A DNA stretch of 51,325 nt, from positions 1 to 51,325 of the forward strand of contig JAIXYO010000028.1 of NCBI GenBank assembly GCA_027490215.1, in the 5' to 3' direction. The translations under genes and the position numbers were made by a program. Origin of the DNA: Rubrivivax sp. (GTDB lineage Bacteria; Pseudomonadota; Gammaproteobacteria; Burkholderiales; Burkholderiaceae_C). Numbering within the stretch: position 1 is the stretch's first letter; every line of letters starts with the position of its first letter. Under the pieces are notes generated by a model. That model was not told the DNA's origin and searched no databases. It saw only the letters and a list, made by a program, of their open reading frames with translations. This document shows positions 38,516 to 48,427 of the stretch, piece by piece.

Positions 38516-38836
38516 ATGGTCACTCAATTGGTTCTGCTTACCCGCCGCTCGGACATGAGCTTCGAACAGTTCAGCACCTACTGGAAGAACGTGCATGCGC
38601 CTATCGGCGGCAAGATGCCTGAAGTCATCAAGTACGTGCAGTACCACGGCGGCGTGGCACCTGCCAACGGCGCACCAGCCTATGACGGCGTGGCCCTGCT
38701 TCAGTTCGCAGACATGGGTGCACTGCAGCGCTCGTGGGGCAGCGCTGAAGGCCAGGCGACTGCCGCCGACATCCCGAACTTCCTGGACGGTTCGAAGATC
38801 GTGATGCTGTTCAACGAAGAGCATCAAGTCGTCTAA
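38516..38836 (+). CDS. EthD-family protein
   Basis: 106 residues of the EthD (dimeric alpha-beta barrel) family. Signature parts are LVLLTRRSDMSFEQFSTYW, HAPIGGKMPEVIKYVQ and WGSAEGQATAADIPNFLDG. EthD was first described with a cytochrome P450 for ethyl tert-butyl ether breakdown, and similar proteins occur near oxidoreductases; a direct role here is not shown. CTGGAGA lies about seven bases before the ATG. It is divergent from the alcohol dehydrogenase across 252 bases, which probably hold both promoters. Confidence 0.88.
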   Translation: MVTQLVLLTRRSDMSFEQFSTYWKNVHAPIGGKMPEVIKYVQYHGGVAPANGAPAYDGVALLQFADMGALQRSWGSAEGQATAADIPNFLDGSKIVMLFNEEHQVV

Positions 38837-38954
38837 TCTGGTTTCTTGACGTCGGCGCGGGGCCACCCGCACCGACGGCGGGCTGCCCGACCTGGCGCAG
38901 CCCGCCCCCACGCCTTCCTCCTGGCGATGATTGCTTCGCGCCGTCCCACGGCGT
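38735..38954 (+). repeat. Diverged direct duplication, copy B (partner 36940-37156)
   Basis: Begins inside the intact EthD gene (Trp74) and runs past its stop through GACGTCGGCGCGGGGC, a GGCGGGCTG hairpin and TGATTGCTTCGCGCCG. It matches copy A base for base in long stretches. The two copies flank the alcohol dehydrogenase gene. Confidence 0.7.
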
Positions 38955-39218
38955 TGGGCCAGCGGTGATAGACCAATCCGGTACGACCTTGTTGCGGTCG
39001 CTGCTGCGATCAAAGCACCCGGCCTCCATACCGCGCATCTTTTGACATCGCCGTGATGCGGACCGAGCTGAGCCTGTTTCTCTCCACTTCGGTTCGTGCA
39101 CACAAGCGGCGAAGTGCAGCATCCCACGATTGCGCAGCACGCAGGGCATCGACGACAAGTGCGCTCGTTTGCGCCGATGCCTTAAGACCGGTCTGACGGC
39201 GCGGCAAGAATCAACATC
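38837..39218. other. Non-coding spacer after EthD
   Basis: 382 bases. The first 118 belong to duplication copy B, and a GGCGGGCTG (38877-38885)/CAGCCCGCC (38898-38906) hairpin without a clear T-run may terminate EthD. A perfect 10-bp palindrome AGACCGGTCT is at 39185-39194, 25 bases before the next gene. Nothing else is recognised. Confidence 0.5.
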
Positions 39219-39593
39219 ATGGACAGGACACCAAAGCCAGCATCGCCCCAGTTGTTCGGGCTCACGGACGCGCAGCGCAGATCAATACGACGCTGGCTGT
39301 TCGGCGGCATGGCGCTGCTGATGCTCGGTGGTGTTGCGTTGGGCTTCTTGCCTTACTACGCCGTCTCGCGCGCGATGCAAAGCTTTTGCGCTTCACTGTC
39401 GGTCGGCTCTCCTGTGGCGCAAGCGCAAACCCAGGCCATCGCGCGCGGCTACGAGGTGGTGACAGGCAGCGATGGGCGTGTGCTGTTGAAAGCGCCGCAA
39501 CTCGCACCACAAGTGCCGAGCAAGCGCGGCTGCGAACTGCGCGTTGGGCCTACGGGTACATTGATCTCGGCGAGTTACAGCAATTCGCTTTGA
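39219..39593 (+). CDS. Small single-pass membrane protein, unknown function
   Basis: 124 residues. A cytosolic N-terminus of about 27 residues is followed by one hydrophobic helix (LFGGMALLMLGGVALGFLPY, about residues 27-46) and a soluble C-terminal domain with two cysteines (FCASL and GCELRV). I do not recognise a family. It lies 22 bases from the convergent deaminase gene. A palindrome at 39185-39194 lies just upstream. Confidence 0.6.
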   Translation: MDRTPKPASPQLFGLTDAQRRSIRRWLFGGMALLMLGGVALGFLPYYAVSRAMQSFCASLSVGSPVAQAQTQAIARGYEVVTGSDGRVLLKAPQLAPQVPSKRGCELRVGPTGTLISASYSNSL

Positions 39594-39615
39594 TGCATGA
39601 CGCGATGCGTGAGCG

Positions 39616-40773
<1,158 letters not shown>

Positions 40774-40998
40774 TCATGCTACGACCCTGGTCGAAAGCCA
40801 TGGGCGATGGGAGTTTTCGCGCGGATGCCTGCCTGGTTGCGCGGGCTCACCGCCAGCACGGCAACTTTCGCGAGTCGCCCGCAAAACCCCACGAACCGGC
40901 GCCCAGATTCACTTAGCTTTACACACAGTCGGGAAGAGCAGGGCCACTCGTCGGTCTATGCTCATGGGGGTGTTCTACACATCGTGAAGGGAGCCACC

Positions 40999-41520
40999 AT
41001 GAAGACCTTGAAACATGGCTGCACCGCAGCTCTGGCGGCGGTCGTATTGGCTGTTGCCATGGCACCGGCAGACGCGCAAGCTCATAGGCGAGGCGGATAC
41101 CGTGGCGGTTACGGGCCGGGCTGGGGTGCCGTTGGCATCGGGCTGGGCTTGGGTGTCGGGCTGGGCTGGCTGGCCGGGTCTCGCCACGGCTACAGCAGCT
41201 ACAGCTACGGGCCGCCGGTGTATTCCAGCGTGATCGTGCCGGCCTACCCAAGCTATGTGTACGTGGACCCACCCTCGGTGGTGTATCGCGAGGTACCGGC
41301 GCCCGTCTACCGCGAAGTGCCGCGCCGGGAACCGGTCTCGAAGGCCCCGCCCGAGCCCATCATCTACCCGCGCAACGGCCAGAATGAGCAACAGTTGGAA
41401 GCCGATCGTCAGGAATGCAACCGCTGGGCCACCACCCAGCCAAGCGCGATGGCCGACAGCAGCGTGTTCAACCGCGCGACCGAAGCCTGCATGGACGGGC
41501 GCGGCTACACGATGCGCTGA
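40999..41520 (+). CDS. Secreted Gly/Tyr/Pro-rich protein, unknown function
   Basis: 173 residues with a signal peptide (about 1-27, ending APADAQA). A Gly-rich, glycine-zipper-like segment follows (RRGGYRGGYGPGWG, then GIGLGLGVGLGWLAGSRHG), then a Pro/Tyr/Val-rich repeat with two YREVPAPV-type copies. The last 40 residues hold two cysteines in a DRQECNRWAT...ACMDGRGY pattern seen in glycine-zipper envelope proteins. The likely location is the periplasm or outer membrane. AAGGGAG lies about seven bases before the ATG at 40999. Confidence 0.75.
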   Translation: MKTLKHGCTAALAAVVLAVAMAPADAQAHRRGGYRGGYGPGWGAVGIGLGLGVGLGWLAGSRHGYSSYSYGPPVYSSVIVPAYPSYVYVDPPSVVYREVPAPVYREVPRREPVSKAPPEPIIYPRNGQNEQQLEADRQECNRWATTQPSAMADSSVFNRATEACMDGRGYTMR

Positions 41521-41535
41521 CCCTGCAGCAGCGGG

Positions 41536-42969
41536 TCAGCGGCGCGACACCTCGCGCATCGTCACGAATTCCTCGGCAGCCGTCGGGTGGATGCCGATGG
41601 TGCGGTCGAGGTGAGCCTTGGTGACACCGGCCTGCAGCGCCACCGCGAAGCCCTGGATCACCTCGCCGGCATCGGCGCCGACCATGTGCATGCCCAGCAC
41701 GCGATCGCTCGCATCATCGACCACGATCTTCATCAGCGTGCGTTCAGTGCTGCCGCTGAGGGTGTGCTGCAAGGCCTTGAACTCACTGCGGTAGATGCGT
41801 ACCGGCCCGCGTTCACGCGCCGCTTCTTCCGTCAGGCCGACGGTCCCGATGTTGGGGTGGGTGAAGACGGCCGTGGGGATCAGCGTGTAGTCGATGGGCG
41901 GCCGAGTGCCGTCGCCAAACAATCGATCGACCAGCATCATCGCTTCGGCCAGCGCCACGGGCGTGAGTGCCATGTGTCCGACCAGATCGCCGATCGCATG
42001 GACTGACGGCACGACCGTCTGGTAGTTTCCGTCCACCGGCACGGTGCCCTTGGCATCGAGCGAGATGCCGACGGCTTCAAGGCCGAGTCCGGCGGTGCGC
42101 GGTACGCGCCCGGTGGCGTGCAGCACCGCATCGGCCTGGATCGTGGTGTCTTGATCTGACTCGCCCGGGCCACCGGCACGCGTCAGGCGCAGTGCTTGTC
42201 CTTCGACATCGCGCCGGACATCGGACACCTTCGTGTTCAGGTGGATCACGACACCCTTCTTGCGCATCTCGGCGGTGATGAAATCGACGACCTCGGTGTC
42301 GAACCCGCGCAGCAGACGCGGCCCGCGGTGCACCAAGGTGACCTGCGCCCCGAGGCCCTGGAAGATCGAGGCGAACTCGCAAGCGATATAGCCGCCACCC
42401 ACGACAACCAGCCGACGCGGAAACGGATCGAGGTCGAACATGTCGTCCGAGCTCAGCGCGTGTTCGGCACCGGCATGGTGGACTCGTTGCGGCCCCCCGC
42501 CGGTGGCCAGCAGGATGTGGCGGGCGGTGTAGAGCGTTGGTGGTGCCTCGGTGTCGGCATCTACCGAACGCACTGCCACCGTGTGAGCGTCGATCAGGCT
42601 GCCCCAGCCGCGCACCAGCGTCGCGCCCGCACCCCTGAGCACGCCCTCGTAGATCCCGTTCAGCCGTGCGATCTCGGCCGCACGCCGCGCCTTCAATACA
42701 CTCCAGTTGAAGTGCGGCGTAGCGGCCTCCCACCCGAAGCCATGCGACTGCTCGAAGGCCTCGGCGTAGTGGGCCGCATAGCTGTACAGCTTCTTCGGGA
42801 TGCAGCCGACGTTCACGCAAGTGCCACCGAGCGCACCGCCTTCGACGACGATCACGCGGGCGCCTCGCTGCGCCGCGAAACGACCGGCGCGCACGCCACC
42901 GCTGCCGGCGCCGATCACCAGCAAGTCACAGTCAAAGTCCGTCGTGGGTTTTGTGTCGGTCGTGCTCAT
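41536..42969 (-). CDS. gor: Glutathione-disulfide reductase
   Basis: 477 residues, FAD-dependent pyridine-nucleotide disulfide oxidoreductase that keeps glutathione reduced with NADPH. The FAD loop is LVIGAGSGGVRAGR, the redox-active disulfide is C51-C56 in GGTCVNVGCIPKK, the NADPH loop is VVVGGGYIACEFA, and HPTAAEE supplies the active-site His of the partner subunit. The first 38 bases overlap the 3' end of the DNA ligase gene, so the two are likely one transcript. Confidence 0.95.
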   Translation of the reverse strand: MSTTDTKPTTDFDCDLLVIGAGSGGVRAGRFAAQRGARVIVVEGGALGGTCVNVGCIPKKLYSYAAHYAEAFEQSHGFGWEAATPHFNWSVLKARRAAEIARLNGIYEGVLRGAGATLVRGWGSLIDAHTVAVRSVDADTEAPPTLYTARHILLATGGGPQRVHHAGAEHALSSDDMFDLDPFPRRLVVVGGGYIACEFASIFQGLGAQVTLVHRGPRLLRGFDTEVVDFITAEMRKKGVVIHLNTKVSDVRRDVEGQALRLTRAGGPGESDQDTTIQADAVLHATGRVPRTAGLGLEAVGISLDAKGTVPVDGNYQTVVPSVHAIGDLVGHMALTPVALAEAMMLVDRLFGDGTRPPIDYTLIPTAVFTHPNIGTVGLTEEAARERGPVRIYRSEFKALQHTLSGSTERTLMKIVVDDASDRVLGMHMVGADAGEVIQGFAVALQAGVTKAHLDRTIGIHPTAAEEFVTMREVSRR

Positions 42970-44695
42970 CGGGAGTGTCTCCAGGGCGGATCAGCGTTTG
43001 TAGCGTATCCAGTGTGTCGGCTTCGTGCAGCGGCTTGTCGTCCCGGATTCTGAGCATGCGGGGGAAGCGCACCGCGATGCCGCTCTTGTGTCGAGTGCTG
43101 AGGTTGAGGCCTTCGAAGCCCAGCTCGAACACCATCGTCGGTCGAACGCTTCGCACCGGTCCGAATTTCTCCAGTGTCGTCTGGCGAATCACCCGGTCGA
43201 CCGCCTTGAACTCTTCGTCGCTCAGGCCACCATAAGCTTTTGCGAACGCCACCAATTGCAGGCCGTCGGGCTGTGGCGGCTGGCGCGCGGCGATGGCATC
43301 GACAACGGCTTGCGCCTCGGCCGCATCGCGCGGCGTGCGGTTCCACACCGCGAAGGTGTAGTCGGTGTAGACGCTGGCGCGGCGACCGTGGCCCGCCTGT
43401 GCGTAGATCAGCACGGCATCGGCGGTGAGCGGATCGACCTTCCATTTCCACCAGGCCAACGATCGTGTTGCTATCGATCCACCCGCCTGTTTGCGACGCC
43501 CACTGCCGTAATGCGCGTCGCGGTGCTTCAGCATGAAGCCCTCGACCCCGCGACCTCTCGATTGCGTGCGCAGCGCGGCCAGTTCGGGCCAGGAGCCACG
43601 CAGCAGCGGCGAGAGGCGCAGCGAAGGTGCGACAGCGGCCAGCGCCTCCAGCGCCGCGCGCCGCAGGTGTTGCGCTGTTTCACGCAGATCAAGGCCGCCC
43701 TGCTCCAGCAGATCGTAGGCCATGAAGGTCACCGGCACGTCGGCGAGGATCTTCTTCGTCAGGTTCTTGCGACCGATCCGCCGCTGCAAAAGATTGAAGG
43801 GCTCCGGTCGGTCGCTGGCAGGCAGCCAGACCAGGATCTCGCCATCGAGCACCGTGCCATCCGGCCAGGCCTGAGCGATGGCCACGAGTTCAGGGAATCG
43901 GTCTGTGACCAGTTCCTCGCCGCGTGACCAGATCCAGACCTGCCCAGCGCGCCGCACCACCTGTGCGCGAATGCCGTCGTACTTCCACTCGACCAGCCAG
44001 TCACCGGGCGGGCCCAGCACCGCATCGAATTCAGCCAGTGGCACCTCGACCGGGTGCGCGAGGAAGAACGGATACGGCTGCCCCACATCACGCCCCGGCT
44101 CAGCGTCGCTTGACACCAGCCTTGCAAAGCCAGCAGTGTCCGGCCGTGCGCTCTTGTCGGTGTAGCCCATCATGCGCTGAGCGACGACCTTGGCATCGAC
44201 TCCGGCCCACTCGGCCAACGCGCGCTGCACCAGCAGCTTGCTGACGCCGACGCGAAAGCCACCGCCGATCAGCTTGGTCAGCAGAAAGCGTTCGTCTGGG
44301 TCAAGTTCTTCCCAGTAACTGGCGATGCGCGCGGCCTGCGTCTGCGGCGTTTCATCGCGCAGCGGAAGAAGCCGCTGTTCGATCCAGACAGCAAGACCAA
44401 GATCGCTGCGCTTCGATGGCGCGGGCAACACGTGCGCGATCGTTTCGGCCAGATCGCCGACCGCCTGGTAACACTCGTCGAACAGCCAGTCATCGATGCC
44501 GGCGCGTGCGCAGGCCAACTCGCGCAGCACGCCGGTCGGCACGACCTGGCGTGGCTTGCCGCCGGCCAGGAAATACACGGCCCACGCCGCATCGGCCGCA
44601 TCGGCGATGGCGAAGTAACGCTTCAGCGCATCGACCTTGGCAGTGGTCGCGGTGCTGGCGTCGAGCGCGGCGTAGAGCGCGGCGAATCGCCTCAA
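42932..44695 (-). CDS. ATP-dependent DNA ligase (bacterial LigB/LigD-like repair ligase)
   Basis: 587 residues. An N-terminal helical DNA-binding domain (about 1-190) precedes the adenylation domain, with the catalytic Lys238 in EWKYDGIRAQ, GEILVW, and the EGFMLKHRDAHYG and WWKWKVDPL motifs, then an OB fold. It seals nicks in repair using ATP. The start is a TTG (MRRFAALYAAL is canonical) that overlaps the exonuclease stop as TTGA, so the two are coupled. The 3' end overlaps gor by 38 bases. Confidence 0.94.
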   Translation of the reverse strand: MRRFAALYAALDASTATTAKVDALKRYFAIADAADAAWAVYFLAGGKPRQVVPTGVLRELACARAGIDDWLFDECYQAVGDLAETIAHVLPAPSKRSDLGLAVWIEQRLLPLRDETPQTQAARIASYWEELDPDERFLLTKLIGGGFRVGVSKLLVQRALAEWAGVDAKVVAQRMMGYTDKSARPDTAGFARLVSSDAEPGRDVGQPYPFFLAHPVEVPLAEFDAVLGPPGDWLVEWKYDGIRAQVVRRAGQVWIWSRGEELVTDRFPELVAIAQAWPDGTVLDGEILVWLPASDRPEPFNLLQRRIGRKNLTKKILADVPVTFMAYDLLEQGGLDLRETAQHLRRAALEALAAVAPSLRLSPLLRGSWPELAALRTQSRGRGVEGFMLKHRDAHYGSGRRKQAGGSIATRSLAWWKWKVDPLTADAVLIYAQAGHGRRASVYTDYTFAVWNRTPRDAAEAQAVVDAIAARQPPQPDGLQLVAFAKAYGGLSDEEFKAVDRVIRQTTLEKFGPVRSVRPTMVFELGFEGLNLSTRHKSGIAVRFPRMLRIRDDKPLHEADTLDTLQTLIRPGDTPDEHDRHKTHDGL

Positions 44696-45795
44696 CGCGG
44701 CACTCCGCTCGGGTCTGCGGCAGGCGCATCCTGCTCGGTCCCCTCAACGACCGGCGGCATCGCCTCGGGGCCATCATCGCGCCCGAACTCGGTGCGGAAC
44801 GATCCCGCCTGCAGCCCCTGCTGCTCCAGCCAGCGAACCATGACTGCCTCGTAGCCGTGCGTCACGATGACTCGCTCGGCGCCAGTCGCTGCAATGGCGC
44901 GCTGCAGGCCCGGCCAGTCCGCGTGGTCGCTCATCACGAAACCGCGGTCCACTGCATGGCGACGCCGCGCGCCGCGCAACTGCATCCAGCCACTGGCGAA
45001 TGCGTCACTGGCCTCGACACCACCGACGGTGAAGGAGCGCGCCCAACTGCTGTCCTGCACCGACGGCGGGCCGATCGCGATCGCACGCCGCAGGCTGGCC
45101 TTGTCGCTCACCTCGCTGATCAGTTGCGTGGCTGGCAGCCCCACACCTTCGGCGCGGTAGGCGCGGTTCAGTGGCTCGACCGCCGCGTGCACGACGATGG
45201 GCCCGATCCGCTCATCCAGCCCGGCCAGCAGCCGCTGCGCCTTGCCAAAGCTGTAGCCCATCAGCAAGCTGGCGCGACCCGCCTCGGCATTCGCACTCCA
45301 CCAGGCATTGATGTCGGCATAGACCTCGCGCTGTGGGCGCCAGCGGTAGACAGGCAGGCCGAAGGTGCTTTCGGTGATGAAGCAGTCGCAGCGCACCGGC
45401 TCGAACGGGTCGCAGGTCAGGTTGTGATCGTCTGCTGCGCCACTGACGAAGTAGTCGCCCGAGGCCACCCATACCCGCCCGCCGTGCTCGACGCGGACCT
45501 GCGCAGAGCCCAGCACATGTCCGGCCGGATGCAGGCTGACGCGCACGCCTCGGTGCTCGATCACCTCACCATAGGCCGCTGTCTGCAGATTGATCCGGCC
45601 CAGCCGCGACCGCAGCACACCTGCCGACTTTGCCGACGCGAGGTAGTGGCCATGGCCTGTTCGCGCATGGTCGGCATGTGCGTGCGTGATGACGGCACGA
45701 TCAACCGGCCGCCAGGGGTCGATGTAGAAATCGCCCGGCGGGCAGTACAGGCCGGCAGGGCGTTCGATGATCAGGTCGGTCTCGGCAAAAGCCAT
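44692..45795 (-). CDS. Ligase-associated DNA exonuclease (metallo-beta-lactamase fold)
   Basis: 367 residues of the MBL-fold exonuclease family that clusters with the bacterial ATP ligase. The metal motif is THAHADHART near 37, with HPAGHVLGSAQV, an altered GDYFVSGAADD box and ESTFGLPVYRW downstream. DNA end processing before ligation is the proposed role. It starts at the ATG at 45795 and its stop overlaps the ligase start by four bases. Confidence 0.92.
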   Translation of the reverse strand: MAFAETDLIIERPAGLYCPPGDFYIDPWRPVDRAVITHAHADHARTGHGHYLASAKSAGVLRSRLGRINLQTAAYGEVIEHRGVRVSLHPAGHVLGSAQVRVEHGGRVWVASGDYFVSGAADDHNLTCDPFEPVRCDCFITESTFGLPVYRWRPQREVYADINAWWSANAEAGRASLLMGYSFGKAQRLLAGLDERIGPIVVHAAVEPLNRAYRAEGVGLPATQLISEVSDKASLRRAIAIGPPSVQDSSWARSFTVGGVEASDAFASGWMQLRGARRRHAVDRGFVMSDHADWPGLQRAIAATGAERVIVTHGYEAVMVRWLEQQGLQAGSFRTEFGRDDGPEAMPPVVEGTEQDAPAADPSGVPR

Positions 45796-45810
45796 GTCGA
45801 GGAGACTAGA

Positions 45811-47124
45811 TCAATAGCGTCCGGTGGCCCCCGCGACCCTCAAATACACGTATGACACCCATGCCACCACGCCTCGACGCAGCGCGCCCAGCATGCCGGG
45901 GCGGTACTTCTGCGTAGGGTCGATTTCTTCCGACACCGCAATCGCCGCGTCGAACTGCGCTGACAGCTCGGCGTTGAATGCGGCATCGCGCACGATGACG
46001 TTGGCCTCGAGGTTCAGCAGCAGCGACAGCGGATCGATGTTCGAGCTGCCAACCGTCGCCCATTCATCATCGATGACGGCGATCTTGGCGTGGAGGTAAG
46101 CGGGCGTGTATTCGAAGATGCGCACGCCCTGCCCCAGCAGTTCGTCGTAGAGCGCCCGCGCGGCCATGCCGGCGATGCGGTAGTCGAGCTTGCCTTGCAG
46201 CAGCAGCCTCACGCGCACACCGCGCCGTGCCGCCTGACGCAGCGCGCGGCGAAACTCGCGCCCCGGGTAGAAATACGCCGAGATCAGGTCGACCCGCGTG
46301 TGCGCGCTGCGGATGGCGTCGATGTAGGCGCGCTCGATGGTGCGGCGCTGGCGCACGTTGTCGCGCAGTACGAAGGCGGCATGCATCGGCTTCAGGTCGC
46401 CAGGCGATGCCTGCATGCCTCGTTGGCCGTTCAGCCGCAAGCGCTTGATCAGGCGCCGAACCCGGGCCAGCGGCTCGGCGCCTCTCACGATCGCCAGCGC
46501 TTCGTCCTTGAAGCTCCGCCCCAGGTGCGCGCGCGACCACACCGCGATCGTTGCCTGATGAATCGGGCCCGTGATCGGGCCCGTGACACGCACGGCGAAA
46601 TCGAGGCGGGGCGCATCGCTCCAGCCATGGTGCAGGTCGTAGCGATCGTCCATCAGGTTGATGCCGCCGACAAAGCCGATCTCGGCATCGACCACACACA
46701 GCTTCAGGTGCAGGCGCCGCAACTGCCCAGGCTGCAGCCAGTTCCACCAGCGGTCGATCGGCCGGTACACCGCGACCTGCACGCCGCCGTCGCACAGGCG
46801 ACGCTGCAGCGCACTGACACCGCCCAGCGTGCCGAAGCCATCGTTCACCATCTTCACCTGCACACCACGTTGCGCCGCCTGGATCAGCGCGGCGGCGACG
46901 CGATCTGCTGCTGGATCGTCGTGGAAGATGTACGTCGCCACGCAGACCTCATGGCGGGCCGCGTCGATGGCGTCGATCATTGCCGGAAACAGTGCGTCGC
47001 CGCCACGCAGCAGGTGCACCGTGTTGCCGCCGCTGAAAACAGGCTGGGGCACAGCACCCCACATCCGTTCGAGCACTACACGCTCGGCGTTGGCGCGCGC
47101 GGCGAGGTCGTCTTCGCTCGGCAT
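45811..47124 (-). CDS. clsB: Cardiolipin synthase B (phospholipase D family)
   Basis: 437 residues with two HKD motifs, H139/K141/D146 (RRLHLKLCVVDAEIG) and H345/K347/D352 (YLHAKIAVIDDE), the double-motif layout of cardiolipin synthases. It joins phosphatidylglycerol and another lipid headgroup donor into cardiolipin at the inner membrane. No N-terminal membrane helices, as expected of ClsB rather than ClsA. It is next to a YbhP-like gene, the same pair as ybhP-clsB in E. coli. Confidence 0.94.
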   Translation of the reverse strand: MPSEDDLAARANAERVVLERMWGAVPQPVFSGGNTVHLLRGGDALFPAMIDAIDAARHEVCVATYIFHDDPAADRVAAALIQAAQRGVQVKMVNDGFGTLGGVSALQRRLCDGGVQVAVYRPIDRWWNWLQPGQLRRLHLKLCVVDAEIGFVGGINLMDDRYDLHHGWSDAPRLDFAVRVTGPITGPIHQATIAVWSRAHLGRSFKDEALAIVRGAEPLARVRRLIKRLRLNGQRGMQASPGDLKPMHAAFVLRDNVRQRRTIERAYIDAIRSAHTRVDLISAYFYPGREFRRALRQAARRGVRVRLLLQGKLDYRIAGMAARALYDELLGQGVRIFEYTPAYLHAKIAVIDDEWATVGSSNIDPLSLLLNLEANVIVRDAAFNAELSAQFDAAIAVSEEIDPTQKYRPGMLGALRRGVVAWVSYVYLRVAGATGRY

Positions 47125-47131
47125 CGGCCGA

Positions 47132-47929
47132 TCAGATCAGTTGCAGTTCAACCACCAGCGGCAGGTGGTCAGACATGCGAGCCCAGGCTGGCCCGCGCGG
47201 TACCTGCATCGCCGTGCAGCGCAAACCGCGTGCATACACCCGGTCGAGCGAAAAGAAGGGCACCCGCGACGGAAAGGTGCGCAGTGGCGATTGGCCACCC
47301 ACGCGCGCGGGCTCCAGGCCCATCTTGCGGATCGGTGCGTCGAGCTTTTCGCCCCAGTCGTTGAAGTCACCTGCCAACACCAGGTGCTCACCCGCAGGTA
47401 CGTGGGCGGCTATGAACTCGGCGATGCGCTCGACCTGCCGCACCCGGCTGGCGTGCATCAGGCCCAGGTGCGCGACGATGGAATGCACCACCGTGTCATT
47501 CCACTGCACCGGCACATGCAGCAGGCCGCGCTGCTCGAAGCGGTGGTCGGACACATCGTGGTGCCTGATGTCCCCGATCGGCCAGCGCGACAGCAAGGCA
47601 TTGCCATGCTCGCCGTGGCGAGTGATCGCATTGCTGCGGTAGGCCACCGCGTAGCCTTCGGGCGCCACGTAGTCGGCCTGCGGAATCCGCGGCCAACCGA
47701 TCTGGGTGTCGGGGAACTGCAGCGCCTCGGCGCGGTTCGAGCTCCGCACTTCCTGCAGGAACACCAGATCGGCGTCCAGCGCCTCGATGCCGAGCGCCAG
47801 GTTGTGAATCTCCAGCCGCCGCCGCGGGCCCACACCGCGCACGCCCTTGTGGATGTTGTACGTGGCCACACGCAGCACGTCGCCTGGGTGCTTGGAGACA
47901 CTGGCGTTCAAGTGATGAACGCTTTTCAC
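47132..47929 (-). CDS. YbhP-like endonuclease/exonuclease/phosphatase family protein
   Basis: 265 residues of the EEP superfamily. ATYNIHKGVRGV near the start, LQEVRS (catalytic Glu), LAGDFNDW (Asp-Asn pair) and MSDHLPLVVEL (Asp-His at the end) are all in place. The substrate could be a nucleic acid or an inositol/phospholipid. GTG at 47929 overlaps the nudB stop (GTGA), so the two are coupled, and clsB follows seven bases later. The conserved neighbourhood suggests a role with cardiolipin synthase B. Confidence 0.9.
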   Translation of the reverse strand: MKSVHHLNASVSKHPGDVLRVATYNIHKGVRGVGPRRRLEIHNLALGIEALDADLVFLQEVRSSNRAEALQFPDTQIGWPRIPQADYVAPEGYAVAYRSNAITRHGEHGNALLSRWPIGDIRHHDVSDHRFEQRGLLHVPVQWNDTVVHSIVAHLGLMHASRVRQVERIAEFIAAHVPAGEHLVLAGDFNDWGEKLDAPIRKMGLEPARVGGQSPLRTFPSRVPFFSLDRVYARGLRCTAMQVPRGPAWARMSDHLPLVVELQLI

Positions 47930-48402
47930 GCTGACACGAACCTGGGCAGTTGCAGCACTGCTTCGGCATTCGATGGCGAGAAGCAGCGGTCCGCCGCTTC
48001 GCGCCAGGGTAGCCACTCGCTGCGAGTGTGCTCACGCGGGGCGAGCGTGATGGCGATGTCCCGCGGCACCTGCAACCCGAACACATGCTCGGTGTTGTGC
48101 GTCACCCCCGGCGCATAACGGTGCCGCCAGACGGGGTAGATCTCGTAGACATTGCGCATGCCCCAGTCTCGCAGATGGGAGAGCGGCACGTCCACCGAGC
48201 CCACAACGATGCCGGTCTCTTCGGCCACCTCGCGGCGCGCCGTCAACTCGAACGGCTCATCCACCGCATCCTTCGAGCCGGTCACGCTCTGCCAGAAGCC
48301 CGGCCGATCCGCGCGCTCGATCAGCAGCACCTCGAGGTCGGCGGTGTGGATCACGACCAGCACCGACTCGGGAATCTTCGGTGGGCGCGGCGATGGGCTC
48401 AT
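47926..48402 (-). CDS. nudB: Dihydroneopterin triphosphate diphosphatase (NudB)
   Basis: 158 residues, Nudix hydrolase that removes pyrophosphate from dihydroneopterin triphosphate in folate synthesis. The Nudix box is GSKDAVDEPFELTARREVAE (then ETGI), with the core REVAEETGI intact; SVLVVIHTADLEVLLIERAD and WQSVTGSKD are NudB-like. The ATG at 48402 gives MSPSPRPPKIPES; an upstream ATG at 48450 would overlap the toxin gene and is rejected. Downstream ybhP-like overlaps by four bases. Confidence 0.93.
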   Translation of the reverse strand: MSPSPRPPKIPESVLVVIHTADLEVLLIERADRPGFWQSVTGSKDAVDEPFELTARREVAEETGIVVGSVDVPLSHLRDWGMRNVYEIYPVWRHRYAPGVTHNTEHVFGLQVPRDIAITLAPREHTRSEWLPWREAADRCFSPSNAEAVLQLPRFVSA

Positions 48403-48427
48403 CGGCGCGGCATCGTTGCGCAGGCCG

